Assembly (NCBI GenBank): GCA_019155185.1
Contig: CM032809.1
Span: 8,329,200 to 8,393,199, forward strand
Length of the DNA: 64,000 nt
Source: Beaufortia kweichowensis
Lineage: Eukaryota > Chordata > Actinopteri > Cypriniformes > Gastromyzontidae
Direction: 5' to 3'
In this document: positions 50,824-62,720 of the stretch, piece by piece
How the letters are laid out: each line of letters opens with the position of its first letter
How positions within the stretch are numbered: the stretch's first letter is position 1
The notes under the pieces: generated by a model
What the model was told of the DNA's origin: nothing
Databases searched by the model: none
What the model saw: only the letters and a program-made list of their open reading frames with translations
Program-made: the position numbers and the translations under genes

Positions 50824-52944
50824 ATGTCTTCAGGTGCCCAGCCGTGTTTTCAGTTGTTGAGAATTGGATTGTCGTCCAATGAAAATGATGTTAACACCAA
50901 TGGAAATGAATCATCAGACTCTGGCCGTGATCTGTACACATTTAGACCAGCTCTGCCTCAGTGTGTGTTCCGGCTGGGCCGGGCCTCGGAGCTGTGTGAT
51001 GTCACTCTGGATTCCATGACTGTGTCCCGTATCCATGCCGAGCTGCACGTGGAGAAAGAAACGGATGCTTCTGGAGAAGAGGGTTGGAAAGTCTGTGTGA
51101 AGGATCGCAGCAGCTATGGTGAGTGCCATTAATATACAACCTAAAAGGTTATCTCTTTCTTATGAATGCAATGTAAGCACCGTCAGGATCAGCAATTGTT
51201 GATGTGCACCAAGTACATTACATTTGACATTTATTAGACGCTTTTATCCAAAGCGACTTACAAGTTACCAGCGGTAACCTCACCTCAGTTGTTTCCTGCT
51301 GGTACTGGGAATCAAACCAGCAACCATCTGGTTGTTAGTCTAACTCTCTAACCCCTAGGCTACAACTGCCCTATGATGAAAATGAAAGTACCTCTCTGTT
51401 CTACAGGCACATGGGTGAATAATATACCCCTCCAACAAGGTGTCTTATGGGAGATCTTTGATGGTGATACACTGACCTTTGGTGGCCAATCAGGAAAAAC
51501 CAGCCCAGAATTCTACTTCCTCTTCCAGAAAGTCCGGGTCCGCCCACTGGACTTCGATGCCATCACTGTGCCTAAAGCCGGTTCCTTTTCATCTGACATT
51601 AAGAACCGCATCAGAACTTCGTCGGACCATAAACCAGACCCCGCCTTGGATATTTCAAAGTTGTCCATCAACAGAGCCACGGTCATTCTGAACTCCATCG
51701 GCAGCCTGAGCAAGATGAACGGAAGCTCCTGGACTTTTAAGAAAACTGAAAAAACTACAGATTTAAATGCTCCAGCATTTACTGCTCTGGCCCCGCCCTC
51801 CACTCCACCCCCTTTTCATGCAGTTGGGGAAATTTCATCCAAGTCTGTCCCGCCATCATCAAAGAGCCGACGCAAGTCAGCCCACACGGTTCTCCTGGAG
51901 GACGACAGTTCAGACGATCCCATAGGCCGCAGAGACGCAGAGGATGGAAGGAGAGGTCAAGCAAAGAAAAGACGACGACTTTACAAGTCAGAGTCAGACG
52001 TGTTTCAACCTCCTCTACCCAAACTGGAGCAGAATTACAGGTCACAGCTGGATGTGTCGAAACACAACAGAAATGTGTTCAATGTGGCACCTGATAGGAA
52101 GTTCAATCATATCATGAACATGAGTCACAGCAAAGGCATCAATTTGACTTCGCTTCACCAGCAGAAGCCTTGCTTGTCTGGTCCTGGTAGGAGACAAAGA
52201 GCAAACAGCTCGCCGGTGTATGCTGCCCTGGGGACAGGAGGTGAGAATTACAACCTAACCTCACCATCAGCGAGGACATCAAAGGCTGAGAAAGCCAGAG
52301 GGCTTGTTTCTCGGTTTCAGGCCTCGACTGGGTGAGCAGATATTCGGTTACACACACACATACAATTGTAATATATGGGCCTGAAAAGTCATAAATTAAT
52401 ACAAGTCATGCAAGTTTCTATAGTAAATGTACATTTTTCTGAATAATTTTTTGTAAGATATTGCTCTTTATGAATGCACTCATCTTAATGGTTTCTGAAT
52501 CGCCATAGAAATTCATTTGTCAAAAAGTTACATGCAATACTTGTTATTTAATAGATGCATTGACAATCCAGTGTTTTGCATTTACCAATTTTTACATTTT
52601 TTTCTGCAGCAGACGACGTGGAAGACCTAGAAAACACCCACCACCCCGGCCTTCCCTTCCATCTCCCTCTTCATCCTCATCCTCCAGCACCTCTTCCTCC
52701 TCCTCATCATCATCATCATTCTTCAGAGGATGAAGAGGATACAGGGGCCACTCAGGGCGTCGAGCCGTGCGCGTCGGCGTGCTGTCGTCTCCCGCAGCAG
52801 GACACCGTGCAGTGGATCCAGTGCGATGATTGCGACGCCTGGTACCATCTGGACTGCTTGCCGCACAACCGCAACCGAAACGCGCTGCTGCTCGACCCGA
52901 ACGCAGACTTCCACTGCGGCTGCCGCAGAGCCAGAAACCACTGA
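50824..52944 (+). CDS. tcf19: TCF19 (SC1), FHA and PHD-finger chromatin protein
   Basis: TCF19 is a growth-regulated nuclear protein that reads H3K4me3 through its PHD finger. Three coding exons: 50824-51118, 51407-52331 and 52610-52944, about 517 residues after allowing for one extra base. The FHA domain has MSSGAQPCFQLLRIG, GR at 52-53, SRIHAE at 68-73 and GTWVNN at 99-104, all key phosphopeptide-binding positions. A conserved block ATVILNSIGSLSKM follows, then basic linkers. Exon 3 starts with an AT-hook (RRRGRPRKHP) and a serine run, then the frame breaks near 52700-52725 and the next frame continues with SSEDEEDTGATQGVEPC and the PHD finger (CCRLPQQ, WIQCDDCDAWYHLDC). The break is inside a trinucleotide serine tract, so slippage or sequence error is likely. 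The last cysteine pair reads CGC, not the usual C-x-x-C. Start ATG follows an upstream leader. Confidence 0.9.
51215..51371 (-). mobile_element. tRNA-derived SINE filling tcf19 intron 1
   Basis: Read on the minus strand: a tRNA-like head with 'tagcctaggggttagagag' and 'ctggtttgattcccagtac', then a tail with 'gtaagtcgctttggataaa' and 'agcgtctaataaatg'. It is the most complete SINE in the window and takes up more than half of the 288-base intron, ending 35 bases before the exon 2 acceptor. Confidence 0.8.
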
Positions 52945-53266
52945 GTCCAAGTTTGGCTTTAACTCTTTAATAAACCAAATATGCTCAAAGACATTGTGGT
53001 ATTACAATCAAATGCATTGGGAGTGGGAGATACGTTGCTTCTTGGTTTTGTAATAATGGCAAGAATAATAAGCATCATATTAATGTTGTCTGCGGTGGTG
53101 CTAATTGCATCGAGTGATGAATTAAACTGGTTTGGCTCAGATGGATGTTTTGGACTTGCACACCGGCTTGGCACGATGGATTTCAAGGGCATCCAAATGT
53201 GCTGTATGCACTGTATCACACCAGCGCTGGATGATTTCTAGCCATTTATATCTACTTACAATGTAT

Positions 53267-53831
53267 AATAAATATTCAGCATGAGGAAAGATAAAGTATC
53301 AACTTCAAAAAACTTTAAAAAAAATTGTAAATGTTTGAATACATAAATGAACTATTTGACAAGATGTTTTGTATGGGGGTTTTGTATTTTTTTAGAGGGA
53401 TGAATGAAATGATGTGATTTTAAGTGTTTGGGTGGTTTCAGTATAGATTGTGATTGTTAAACATGCTTTATCAATGTAATGGCTGGTATATGATATGTAA
53501 TCATAAAATACTGTATAAGATGGGCAACAAGGGTATCTACGATGCAGTTGTGATGATGTGTTCATTTGTAAAATTAAGTATAACATTAAATACATGATGA
53601 TGAAGTATACTTCAAATGTCATTACACACAACATTTAATAAGAATTGTGTATTGTTATTATTTCGCCTGATATTAACAAGCTTTGAGTGTAATCTTCATT
53701 AACCCGTGTAGTTGTATCTCTGTATAGAATCTCTGAGGTATGAGTGTTTCACTGTCTTCACTTTAACTCAACATACTAAATGACTCTTCTGTCATATTGT
53801 TTGTCATGTTGGGAATTGGAAACTGAATAAA
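53267..53831 (+). terminator. tcf19 3-prime UTR with poly(A) signals
   Basis: AATAAA is present at 53267-53272 and 53826-53831, 320 and 880 bases after the stop. The second is followed by a T-rich region and a typical 3-prime flank. Confidence 0.5.
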
Positions 53832-55404
53832 GAATTATATATTTAAAATATGACCTGAGAGCCTTTTTGTGAAGTATATGTTGCATATGATTGTATAAGT
53901 AATGAATTTTATTGTTATTAGTAAAACAATCTCTAAGAATGAAGTTTACTGTTATGACCCACTTAAAGCAATTACATTTTATACAGCATATAAACAGGGT
54001 TTTGTATGAGCAGATTCTAAGAAATTTGACAAGTCTCAGACCCACAATATTCTCCCAAATCTGGTTTCAGCCTAACATATCTGTCAGAACAATTTTACAT
54101 TGAACAATGTTGCTGATTTGTGAGCTCCCAGAATGCATTGCAGTGTTCATAAATTATGCAGTAACTGTTGGAGAGGGACTGTGCTGTTATAGGGTTATGA
54201 GTTTGCTATTTGCTGACTTTATTTATGCAGTTGTTTGCCATCACTGGTAGTTGTTGTGACATGTCAACGGCTCATTTTTATTTTTTACATAATGGGGCTT
54301 GCTGATAGTAATGATTTGTGGTCCCTGCATCGTTATAAAACTGTTGCATGTTATGCCTTTGTTCTCTTCTTTAGAGGCCAAAATTGAGTTTCTTTCATAT
54401 AGCAGTCATAAAATTTCCAAAATAGGTTTGCCAGAGAGAAAATATGAAAACATGTCCTACTTTCTCTGCTTTTGCAGAACATCATCAAACACATTAAGCC
54501 GAAACCAAGTAAAGCTTCACACTGATTTTTCCCATTATTTCAACTATGTTTTAATTTCTTTTGGTTGCGATTTTTAAATATAAAACACAAAGCATCCACC
54601 AGCACTGTCGACCAGGAACATGAGACTCTGTACTGCTATGATATAAATGAACTGGACAATACTGCCGTGTATCTAAGAATGGAATGATTGTCAGATGAAT
54701 TCAGTCGAATACCTTTAACCTTTATGAAGTCTGTGACCTAAATGTCTAAATCACAGACTGTCACATCACATCCTATCTCATCTGTCCATTCTCTGAACAT
54801 CTCTGCCGCTCTGGGAGGCATTTGTAACACCTTACAGACTTCAGGTCAGTGGACACCTATACCTGTGCATTACAGAAGCTGTCTCTCTGATGAACGACTT
54901 AGATTAACCCTTAAAAAGATAAATTGAAACTCCAGTCCTGTGGTATTTCAATAGCGATGGGTTTTTATATGTATCCTGAAGAATGTATTGTAAATATCCC
55001 TAAGGAAAATTAACCATGGGAACCCGTACAAAAGGAAATAATTATGAAAATGTTAAATACTTCATATTTAAAAAAATGAATCATGACAAAGCTATTTATT
55101 AAATAAAAACTTAAAATTAACCTGCATAATACATTACCACAGCAAAATTACAGATAGGATAATATATTGTTTGCATTATTGTGTCCAGCATTGAGCACAG
55201 AGCAAATATATGTGTTCACAGATACTGCTGTTGTGTCTGCACACCAACCCGTATTCCTGGAAATAACTATGTACAGTAATGTCGAGGTTGTCATGTCAAC
55301 CTGACATGTGTGTACATTATCAAGACGACTCGAGGAGATAAAACAGAAGTGTGAAATCTTTACTGTCTCTTTCTAATGAGGCCAATAGATTGCGGTCCAT
55401 CTGT

Positions 55405-55418
55405 GTTGCCATGGCGAC
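55405..55418. promoter_or_regulatory. RFX X-box
   Basis: GTTGCCATGGCGAC differs by one base from the palindromic RFX consensus GTTGCCATGGCAAC. A CCAAT word lies about 20 bases to the left (55382). Each strand has an ATG inside the palindrome. Confidence 0.55.
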
Positions 55419-55626
55419 GCCTCGTGCAGTCGATGGAAAGATGTGGAGGAGGCAGGCTGCAGCAGGACCTGTCAGACACAAGACAAAGGTGAAAGAAAAA
55501 ACCTCACACAAGGACACTGACTACTGCAGTCTTAGTGGAAGTCAAGTAGACTTAAATGAGGCAAAGCGTAATTATTTAGACATTAATACACATGATGATC
55601 AATATTGTAGTAGTAGTTTTGTATGG

Positions 55627-55640
55627 CCACCAGGGGGCAG
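55627..55640 (+). promoter_or_regulatory. Strong CTCF-type site
   Basis: CCACCAGGGGGCAG preceded by TGG matches the core vertebrate CTCF motif essentially base for base. It stands in the gene-poor interval between tcf19 and the gene at 62721, a sensible place for a boundary. Binding itself is not shown. Confidence 0.6.
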
Positions 55641-56069
55641 ACGAGTCCCATCAGCTCACGTGCGTCACTAACAAACGTAAAGGATCGGAATGAGACCAGA
55701 CGCGAGAGAGTGTAACATTCAAACCAATGTCCAAGTTCGCACAAATGTTAGATAAAGTTATTCAGAGCATTCTGAGGAAATAACCATATCAACAGTAAGT
55801 ACCTAAATAAACAAAAGCTTTATTTATTTATTTATATTAATCAAAATAAAGATAAAACCTATTATTATTTATTTAGAGAGTTTTCAGGTAAGTGTAGAGG
55901 CACCAAAATATTTTTGTGCCCCTTACTAAAATTACTGTGAAAAAAACCCCCTTCTGTTTGCATTGTCTAGGAACCCCCTAGCAACACCTTAGCAACCATT
56001 TATGAATCTTACTAACCTCATAGCATCAACAACCCATAATAAAGAACTAGCTCACTGACTCAAACTCAT

Positions 56070-56240
56070 TATTTTAGTATAGTAACCATAGTGTAATTAT
56101 GGTATTTGAAGTAAAAACAATAGTAGCCATGAAATTACCATTATCTGACTACGGAGAACATAACAATGTTTAACAATGATATTTGTATGAAAACAATGGT
56201 AATACAAATGGTTATCAGAAACATGGGTACTATACTTTCT
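56070..56240. repeat. Palindromic AT-rich repeat words
   Basis: Variants of 'tagtaaccatagt', 'aattaccattatc' and 'atggtaatacaaatgg' recur on both strands. It is similar in kind to 1470-1720 and is probably a worn common fish repeat. Confidence 0.4.
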
Positions 56241-57734
56241 ATATTCATAACATAGTTAATTTCTCTGTACAACACAATACAATAAAATGCACAAAGTAAA
56301 TGTATAATGTGCAACTAAATAAAAACAATACAATACAGTGTTTCGTACAAAAAAAATAACATTAAACTCACAAGAAAACTGTGGTAGTTTAGGCTGTGAT
56401 GGACTGCAGCCAGATGTCTCAGCTATCTGAACACGTCTCTGGGTTTCAGATCATCAAGGTGATTGACGGGGATCTAATGGGATCACAGTGCGTGGAGACT
56501 GCTTTCAGCATGCCCTTCTCCTGTGCTTTCCTGCTTCAACATTCAGCCATTTCTGATGACCGAGATTTAACCCTGGATAGGTGGGCCACCCGGACTACCG
56601 TTAAATGTACGACCCAAATTGCATTTAGCCACCAGTACCATATATCATAGAGGTATTGGGCTTGCTAAGTTGTTCTGGTTATTTATCAATTGGGCTTTTC
56701 ACATAACGTCTACATTGTTGCAGATTGAGAATATATATTTGAGAAAATAAAATCCACACATAAAAACCTTAACCACACCCAATAACCTGCTTTACTAACA
56801 TCATAAATTCAGAGGACTTATTTTGCTATATTGATCTCTTATTGATGTCTTTGTGCTCGCCGTACAGCCCACACAGACATTGAATCATGATTTGAGATTG
56901 CACATGGACACGGTCGGCGTGTTGGTGAGAATAGGACACAGGTGCCTTCATCATGTGCCTCTGCACATATCTCTTCTCCTCCTGTCATCGCCGGGTTGAT
57001 GCGAGCGGATGGATGATAGTGCTGCCGTGGAAACGGTTGAGTGAGTTCGATATCTGCAACATTCCTTTCACTAATGCCTAAATTTCAGATCACTGAGCAG
57101 AAAGTACAGGGGGTTATGTTCAATACACCTGGTTACACAAACTCTATAGGGAATTTACAACGGGTGGTCACCTGTCATGATTTTTTGCCATTCAAACGAA
57201 CTATATAGGGGTGTTTTTTCACTTTTATGTCAGGAATAAGTTTTATTTTATGTTTCATATTTGCAATATTATTTCATATTCAAAATACATAAATGATAGT
57301 TATAGCTCTAGCAAGCCAGGAGACAATTCATACCAAAAATATGTAAAATGTAGGTTACAAAAACTGCTCATACTGTCTAGATTTGACTACAGTACCTACA
57401 GTAGCTATTGTATGGATTTACTGTATTTGGAATACAGCACACAAGTCATTCAGAGTGTTTTCACAGTATTTTAATAGCTTGACAGCCTCGTTTCTCATTC
57501 ACATTCATTGTGAATGTTGAGTGAACTATTTCTTAATAAAAACATCACACATTTTTGTATTCTAACAGCTTTTCCAGCACTTCACTTTTGCCTAAATATG
57601 TGCACATTTATTCATGAAACACATGCACTTTAACTCAATAAATCATGCACAGAATAATTATGAGAACACAAAAAATGGCATGACCCTAAAATGACATTCC
57701 ATTACATACACACGTCAGCAGGGCTAAAGTTTTG

Positions 57735-57750
57735 TGTGTGTGTGTGTTTG
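57735..57750 (+). repeat. GT microsatellite
   Basis: A short run of about seven GT units. Confidence 0.75.
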
Positions 57751-60700
57751 TACACTCAAGACCATTCTAAGCAGATCATGGTTGACAAGCAGACGTCCCA
57801 CAGCTCTGTTATGACAAAATCCCTCCATCTCATTCCCATTCTCAACTGTGTCAAAGTCAGCCTGCAAGCCACAGATAAAGACTGCACGGCCGTAATCAAC
57901 TCGGTGCTTCAACTCTGCTGTAGCGCTTGTGCTGTTTACCAACAAGTACATCCTGCTGAGAACATGTCCAAATGTGGGACAGAATGTATGTTTACATATG
58001 ACAAAGAGTAAAAATTTTGGGTGCACATAAGACAGACACCTGTTTGGCTGTATGGAAATGGAAAACGTAAACAGAACAGAAACCATAATAAGGAAGCAGT
58101 GCAGTGATTTTTAGATGTTTCACTTCTACAATGTATCATATATTTAAATCGTTAAATATAGAGTTGTTTTTTTTCATGGCTCATTTTGACATTATTAAAA
58201 TGTTTGGAATATTTATTTTCAATTTAGAAAAGAAGTCATTCATTACATTAGCATTTAAGCCCTTAATCCAGAGCCTTGAAGCACAGCAGTAACTACAGCT
58301 CATCTCGGCTTTGTTCCTGAAAAATCTCAGAACTAGAATTTCTAAAGTTTCTCCTATTTTCCCATGCACACCTCCTTCAGCTTGTCAGAAATTATGGATG
58401 AGATGAATCAGTAAATGCAATCCTCCGACTCCCCGCAGACTTTTCTTGCAATTCAAATGCGGTCTTTGACTGCTCTCATATATTCAGAAACACTCCGCCA
58501 TTGTCTTGACTGTTTACTTTAACCCATTGTCTTGCTATCAGGTCTATGAACAGACTCTTCATATACCTGTCTGTTCGTGGCTTCATTTAACTTGCCCGTA
58601 ATCCACAAGCCTGTTCCTCTGGAGCGGTGACTACCGTAAAGACCTGATTGATGGAGTACTGCAGAGATGGTTGCCCTTTTGGCAGGTTCCTCCATCTATT
58701 TATTGTTAGTTTGAGCATTCCCTTTAAAAAAGAATGTTACAGAACTTTATATTTGCTAGTGCTTCTAAAATCCAGAGACCAGTATACTGATCTGAAAAGC
58801 CTATGAATTGTCTTTAAAAAAAAAACTAGACTGACTAAAAAATATGTCAGAAGAAGCTTTTAATGTTTCTGTTGGTTGTGGATCTGCACTTTTTCATCCA
58901 TATACCATATAGTCCTATAGGTGATGTTTAAATAAGAACAGTCCTTCCAGAAGAGGAAATGAGACATAGCTAACAACCTTTACAGCTTCACACATTCAGT
59001 TCCTGCTATTTTTTCACACTCTCACATTTAATTCCTTTTCCAAATGTTGTTTGTATCCCTGAGGCGGCATTATATATGGTGTAGTGTTGAGAGGATGTGA
59101 GCTGATCAGAGCGAGCCGCTCATTGTGTATTTGTGTACGTGTTGCATTGTGGACTGACAGGAAAAGGCGCACAAACAACAACTATACACAGCAAACACAG
59201 ACGACTCATCAGGAGATGTGAATGGGAAAATTCACTGAAACGTGAGAGACATGAGAAGCGCATGTGAGCGACACCTCAACGTGTTTGCTTTGCAGTTTTA
59301 ACACAAGAAGTGAGTGTTGCAATTGAGAGATAAATATAAACTTCAGTTTGCTTGTCTTTCTGTCCTTCCCTTTTTTTCTTTCAGAAATGTAGCATGGCCA
59401 AACCTGTACACACATACACGCACACACCTGAAACCTACGTTTTAACAAAGCCTGACAGATCAAATGAATGGAACCGGCAGCAAAACAAAGTGCTTCGTAT
59501 CACAGTAATCACACTGTGAATAAAGAAAATTAAGATAAATGGAGTGGTGCACCGAAATCAGATGTATTAACTGATGAAAGATGTCTTTGGAAAAAATTGA
59601 GGGTCTTGGAAACTAAGTAAGACATTGAGGGAAATTAACCGAGACATTTACAGTTAGACCCGTACTGGTGTAACACCCTTCTGCGGGGTGTTAGCTTGAT
59701 TTGCCCTTTAATGTGTTTAATCATAGCGTATTATCAGCGACCCCCTCGGAGTGCCATTAGCAAAGCCACACTTAGCTGGGTCACTTTAATGGAGTCTTAA
59801 GATATACTGTAATAATGGAGAAAGAGAGGGAGGCATGAAGAGGGAATCCAAGAAAAAGGAAGGGGGATGGACACCTCATAGTATTAATCAGTGTGTCAAA
59901 CCTGTAGAGTTATGCCTGTAAAGGTGTCGACGGGCAACTGATACATGATCACATTAAAGCAGCCACGGAGCTTAATCAATCTGAGCCCGCCGGGCTGAAC
60001 TAAGGTACAATCTCTCAAAAGCCTGGACAGATGGATGAAGCGTGTGTTGGTATCTCTGCAAAAGAGGATTCAGGTCATTTTTTAAAGAGCTGTCAGATTG
60101 TCAGACTTTGACTCCATGCCATGCTGCTGGACCCTTGCTTAAGACATTATGTTGCAGACAATGACATTAAATGCTTGAAAACCTATCATTAGTGCCAAAC
60201 TGTCAGTGTTTGTTAAAAGCATTTAGGTCGGGGAATGGCAATTCAAGCTATTTTTTGGCGCCGGTGAGATACACATGGCCAAACACAACTGAACGTCTTG
60301 TACAAGTGGGAAAACTACATAGAGATTCTAATAGGATTCAATTGCTCTATTTCCTGTGTACCGAATGACCGTGACTCTATTCTGAATGCAGCGGTAGGAG
60401 AAAGGAAACATCATAATCAGAAGTCATCTAACCTAGCATTGAATTTTCAGTGAAGTGGAAAAAGTGCATATGAGGGTCAGGAGGTGAAGATGGGATTATG
60501 ACCGACTCTAGCTGAAAACACATGTCTATAGCTCACGTGACTTATAATTACACAAAGATCTCCCCTCCCAGAAATGCTGCAAATGATGTCCAGATGAATT
60601 TTTCTTATGGTATGTTATCAAAGATCTTCATTATACTGATAGATATTCTTTGATGTCTGGACACAATCAACAGGGGTTTAGTAAAATAGAAACAGATTGT

Positions 60701-61726
60701 TCAAAATATTGATTATTCTGTAAGAATTTATATTTTTGACTGAACATCCATAACGCTGGAACTGCCCAAATTCAGCTTTGCAGAAAAAGCAATAGAATAG
60801 AATCACACCAAATTGTAGAACATCTTTATTTAATCCATTGTTTAATCCACTTCAAATCTGCTCTTGGAGGTCTACCTTCCTGCAGTTTAATCAAAGACAC
60901 TAATCACAAGCAGCTAATCAAGTTCATGGGGTTCTCGTGTAAATTATAGCAGGTGTGTTAGAGCAAAATTATGGCTGAACTGTGGGAAGACTGTCAGGAA
61001 TTGGCAGGTTTGAGCTCCTCACATCTACTGTATTTGGTAATGAACCTGTGATTCTTGATTTCATTCTGGATCTCTGCCAAAAGACATTGCCTACACCAAA
61101 AAGAAAAATAACATTGTACTTTTGCAACAGCTGATCATTGTTACACTGAGAGTATTATTGTATCTAATCTCTTAAAGCTTTACAGATAAAGTATTCGTAG
61201 TACAACCTTCAAAATTCAAGTTTATTCAAAAGTTTAAGACTTTGTCAAGCGAACATCAAAGATTGCCCTGACGATCTTTTTCTTCCTCTTCTATAAAAGT
61301 CTATTATTCATAATCGGTGGACGCTGCATTTCTTTGACAGTGATTTTAAAGTCAGGGTCAGGTTAGCGCGTCTTGCATGCCGATGAACGTGGGCGCGTAA
61401 TTGCATACAACTGTCAATAGATGGCACAGCGAGGTCAGTGATTAGTATGCAAGCCATTCCCAGAAGAGTAGACGCCGAGCACACTCGAATTCATCAATCT
61501 TGTCCCTCATTTCTGTTCATTACGCTTTTGTCTAAGTCGCATTTTGTTGACACTCAATCAACTATAGCAGCAGGAGTCCATTTGGATGTGGAACTACACA
61601 GAACTTATGCGATACGTTATCGAAATAAATTAAATGCTCAAATGTATACAGTGCACTTCTATGTTTATCTTTCAGTGCATATCATGTCATTGGTAGGTTA
61701 TGGCTTCGAATACCGAACTTGAAATG

Positions 61727-62160
61727 TGAATTCTCACAGGATGTATTTATTACCAATATGAAGCATCTTTTTATATTTTACTAAAGCTCTGGTAGAATCC
61801 AAACATGAGACAAATATCAGTTTATGTTGTAAATATACATGTGTTATGGATGTGAAAATGACGTTTTTGAGACGCAGCAAACTTTGTAGGATTTCTGTGA
61901 ATTAAAATGCACAAACCAGAAGCAATAATACACAATAACTATTCAAGAACATAAAATAGTTATTTTACTTTAATTCTCATGTGCCTATTTATGAGGAATA
62001 TGGACTGTTATGAATGTGACAATTCTGAAATCAGTACTTTACCATACAAAGTGCTTTGACAGAGACCTTTTCCATCAAATTTAAACCATCAAATATTGTC
62101 ATCTGTAATATAAATCTATAATGAAAACCTTTGATAAAAACTTTATTGTTTCATGGTAAG
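61727..62160 (+). repeat. Unclassified interspersed repeat, copy C
   Basis: Begins with 'aattctcacaggatgtattt' (copy A: 'aattctcacagaatgtattt') and shares 'caaactttgtagga', 'cacaaaccagaagcaataat' and 'gaggaatatggactgttatg' with copies A and B in order. Its left end coincides with that of copy A, which helps define the element's edge. Confidence 0.7.
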
Positions 62161-62399
62161 GTATGGTATTGCCCTTATTCATTTATTTACAGAACCAGAC
62201 AGATTATAACAATTATAAGATGGAAGGACTACCACTTTTTTTTTGCAATATTCACCTAAAGACAAACATCCAAGAATGAACCGGTTCTTTCCATGCGGAA
62301 ACGCTTCCCGGAAAAACCAGAAAAGCTAGTCATACCGCGTGAATCATTCACCGAAACGGGCCAATACACAAGTTCTGAACTAAGACGTGACGCTACGAT

Positions 62400-62720
62400 G
62401 ACATCACGATCAATCCCACCGCTCGCGCTTGGCAGCGTTTAATCGGACAGAAGAAAGCAGTGCGTCGCGTCAGTCAGAGCTCGCAGCATTCCGCCGTTCA
62501 GTACGCGCGTTATCACGTTCATAAACATACCTGCACACACGCGTCCTCGCCGGGAGGAGCTTTAAGAGCTGTTGATATATGCGCGAGGGACAAACCCGTA
62601 GAGATTGAGCTCCCGATCCAAAGAGAGAAACCTCAGCGTCTCCGGCTGGACGAGATTTTACGCTAAAGTTTCAAGGATTGTTTTAACCTCCTCTGGATTG
62701 CGTTGGATCACAACAGCGGA
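62400..62720 (+). promoter_or_regulatory. CpG-rich promoter and 5-prime leader of the last gene
   Basis: CG dinucleotides are frequent from about 62280 to 62700, in contrast to the flanks. The stretch directly precedes an ATG with a signal-peptide reading frame. This suggests a CpG-island promoter and a leader of up to about 250 bases. Confidence 0.5.

Larger units (their letters stand above)
53840..62280. other. Large spacer without a confirmed gene
   Basis: No conserved domain or chain of phased exons was found on either strand. The stretch carries an X-box (55405), a CTCF-type site (55627), palindromic AT words (56070-56240), a GT repeat (57735-57750), two less AT-rich patches that resemble conserved non-coding DNA (59640-59780 and 59920-60060) and a repeat copy (61727-62160). 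It may be the regulatory flank of the gene starting at 62721. Confidence 0.5.

Noticed and set aside
52576..52730. A histidine/proline-rich reading frame at the start of tcf19 exon 3
   Set aside because: It cannot be joined in phase to exon 2, and the other frame gives the family AT-hook; the His run is a shadow of the serine tract.
56396..56650. An 84-codon frame in the gene-poor interval
   Set aside because: No domain, no exon chain; chance length in vertebrate DNA.
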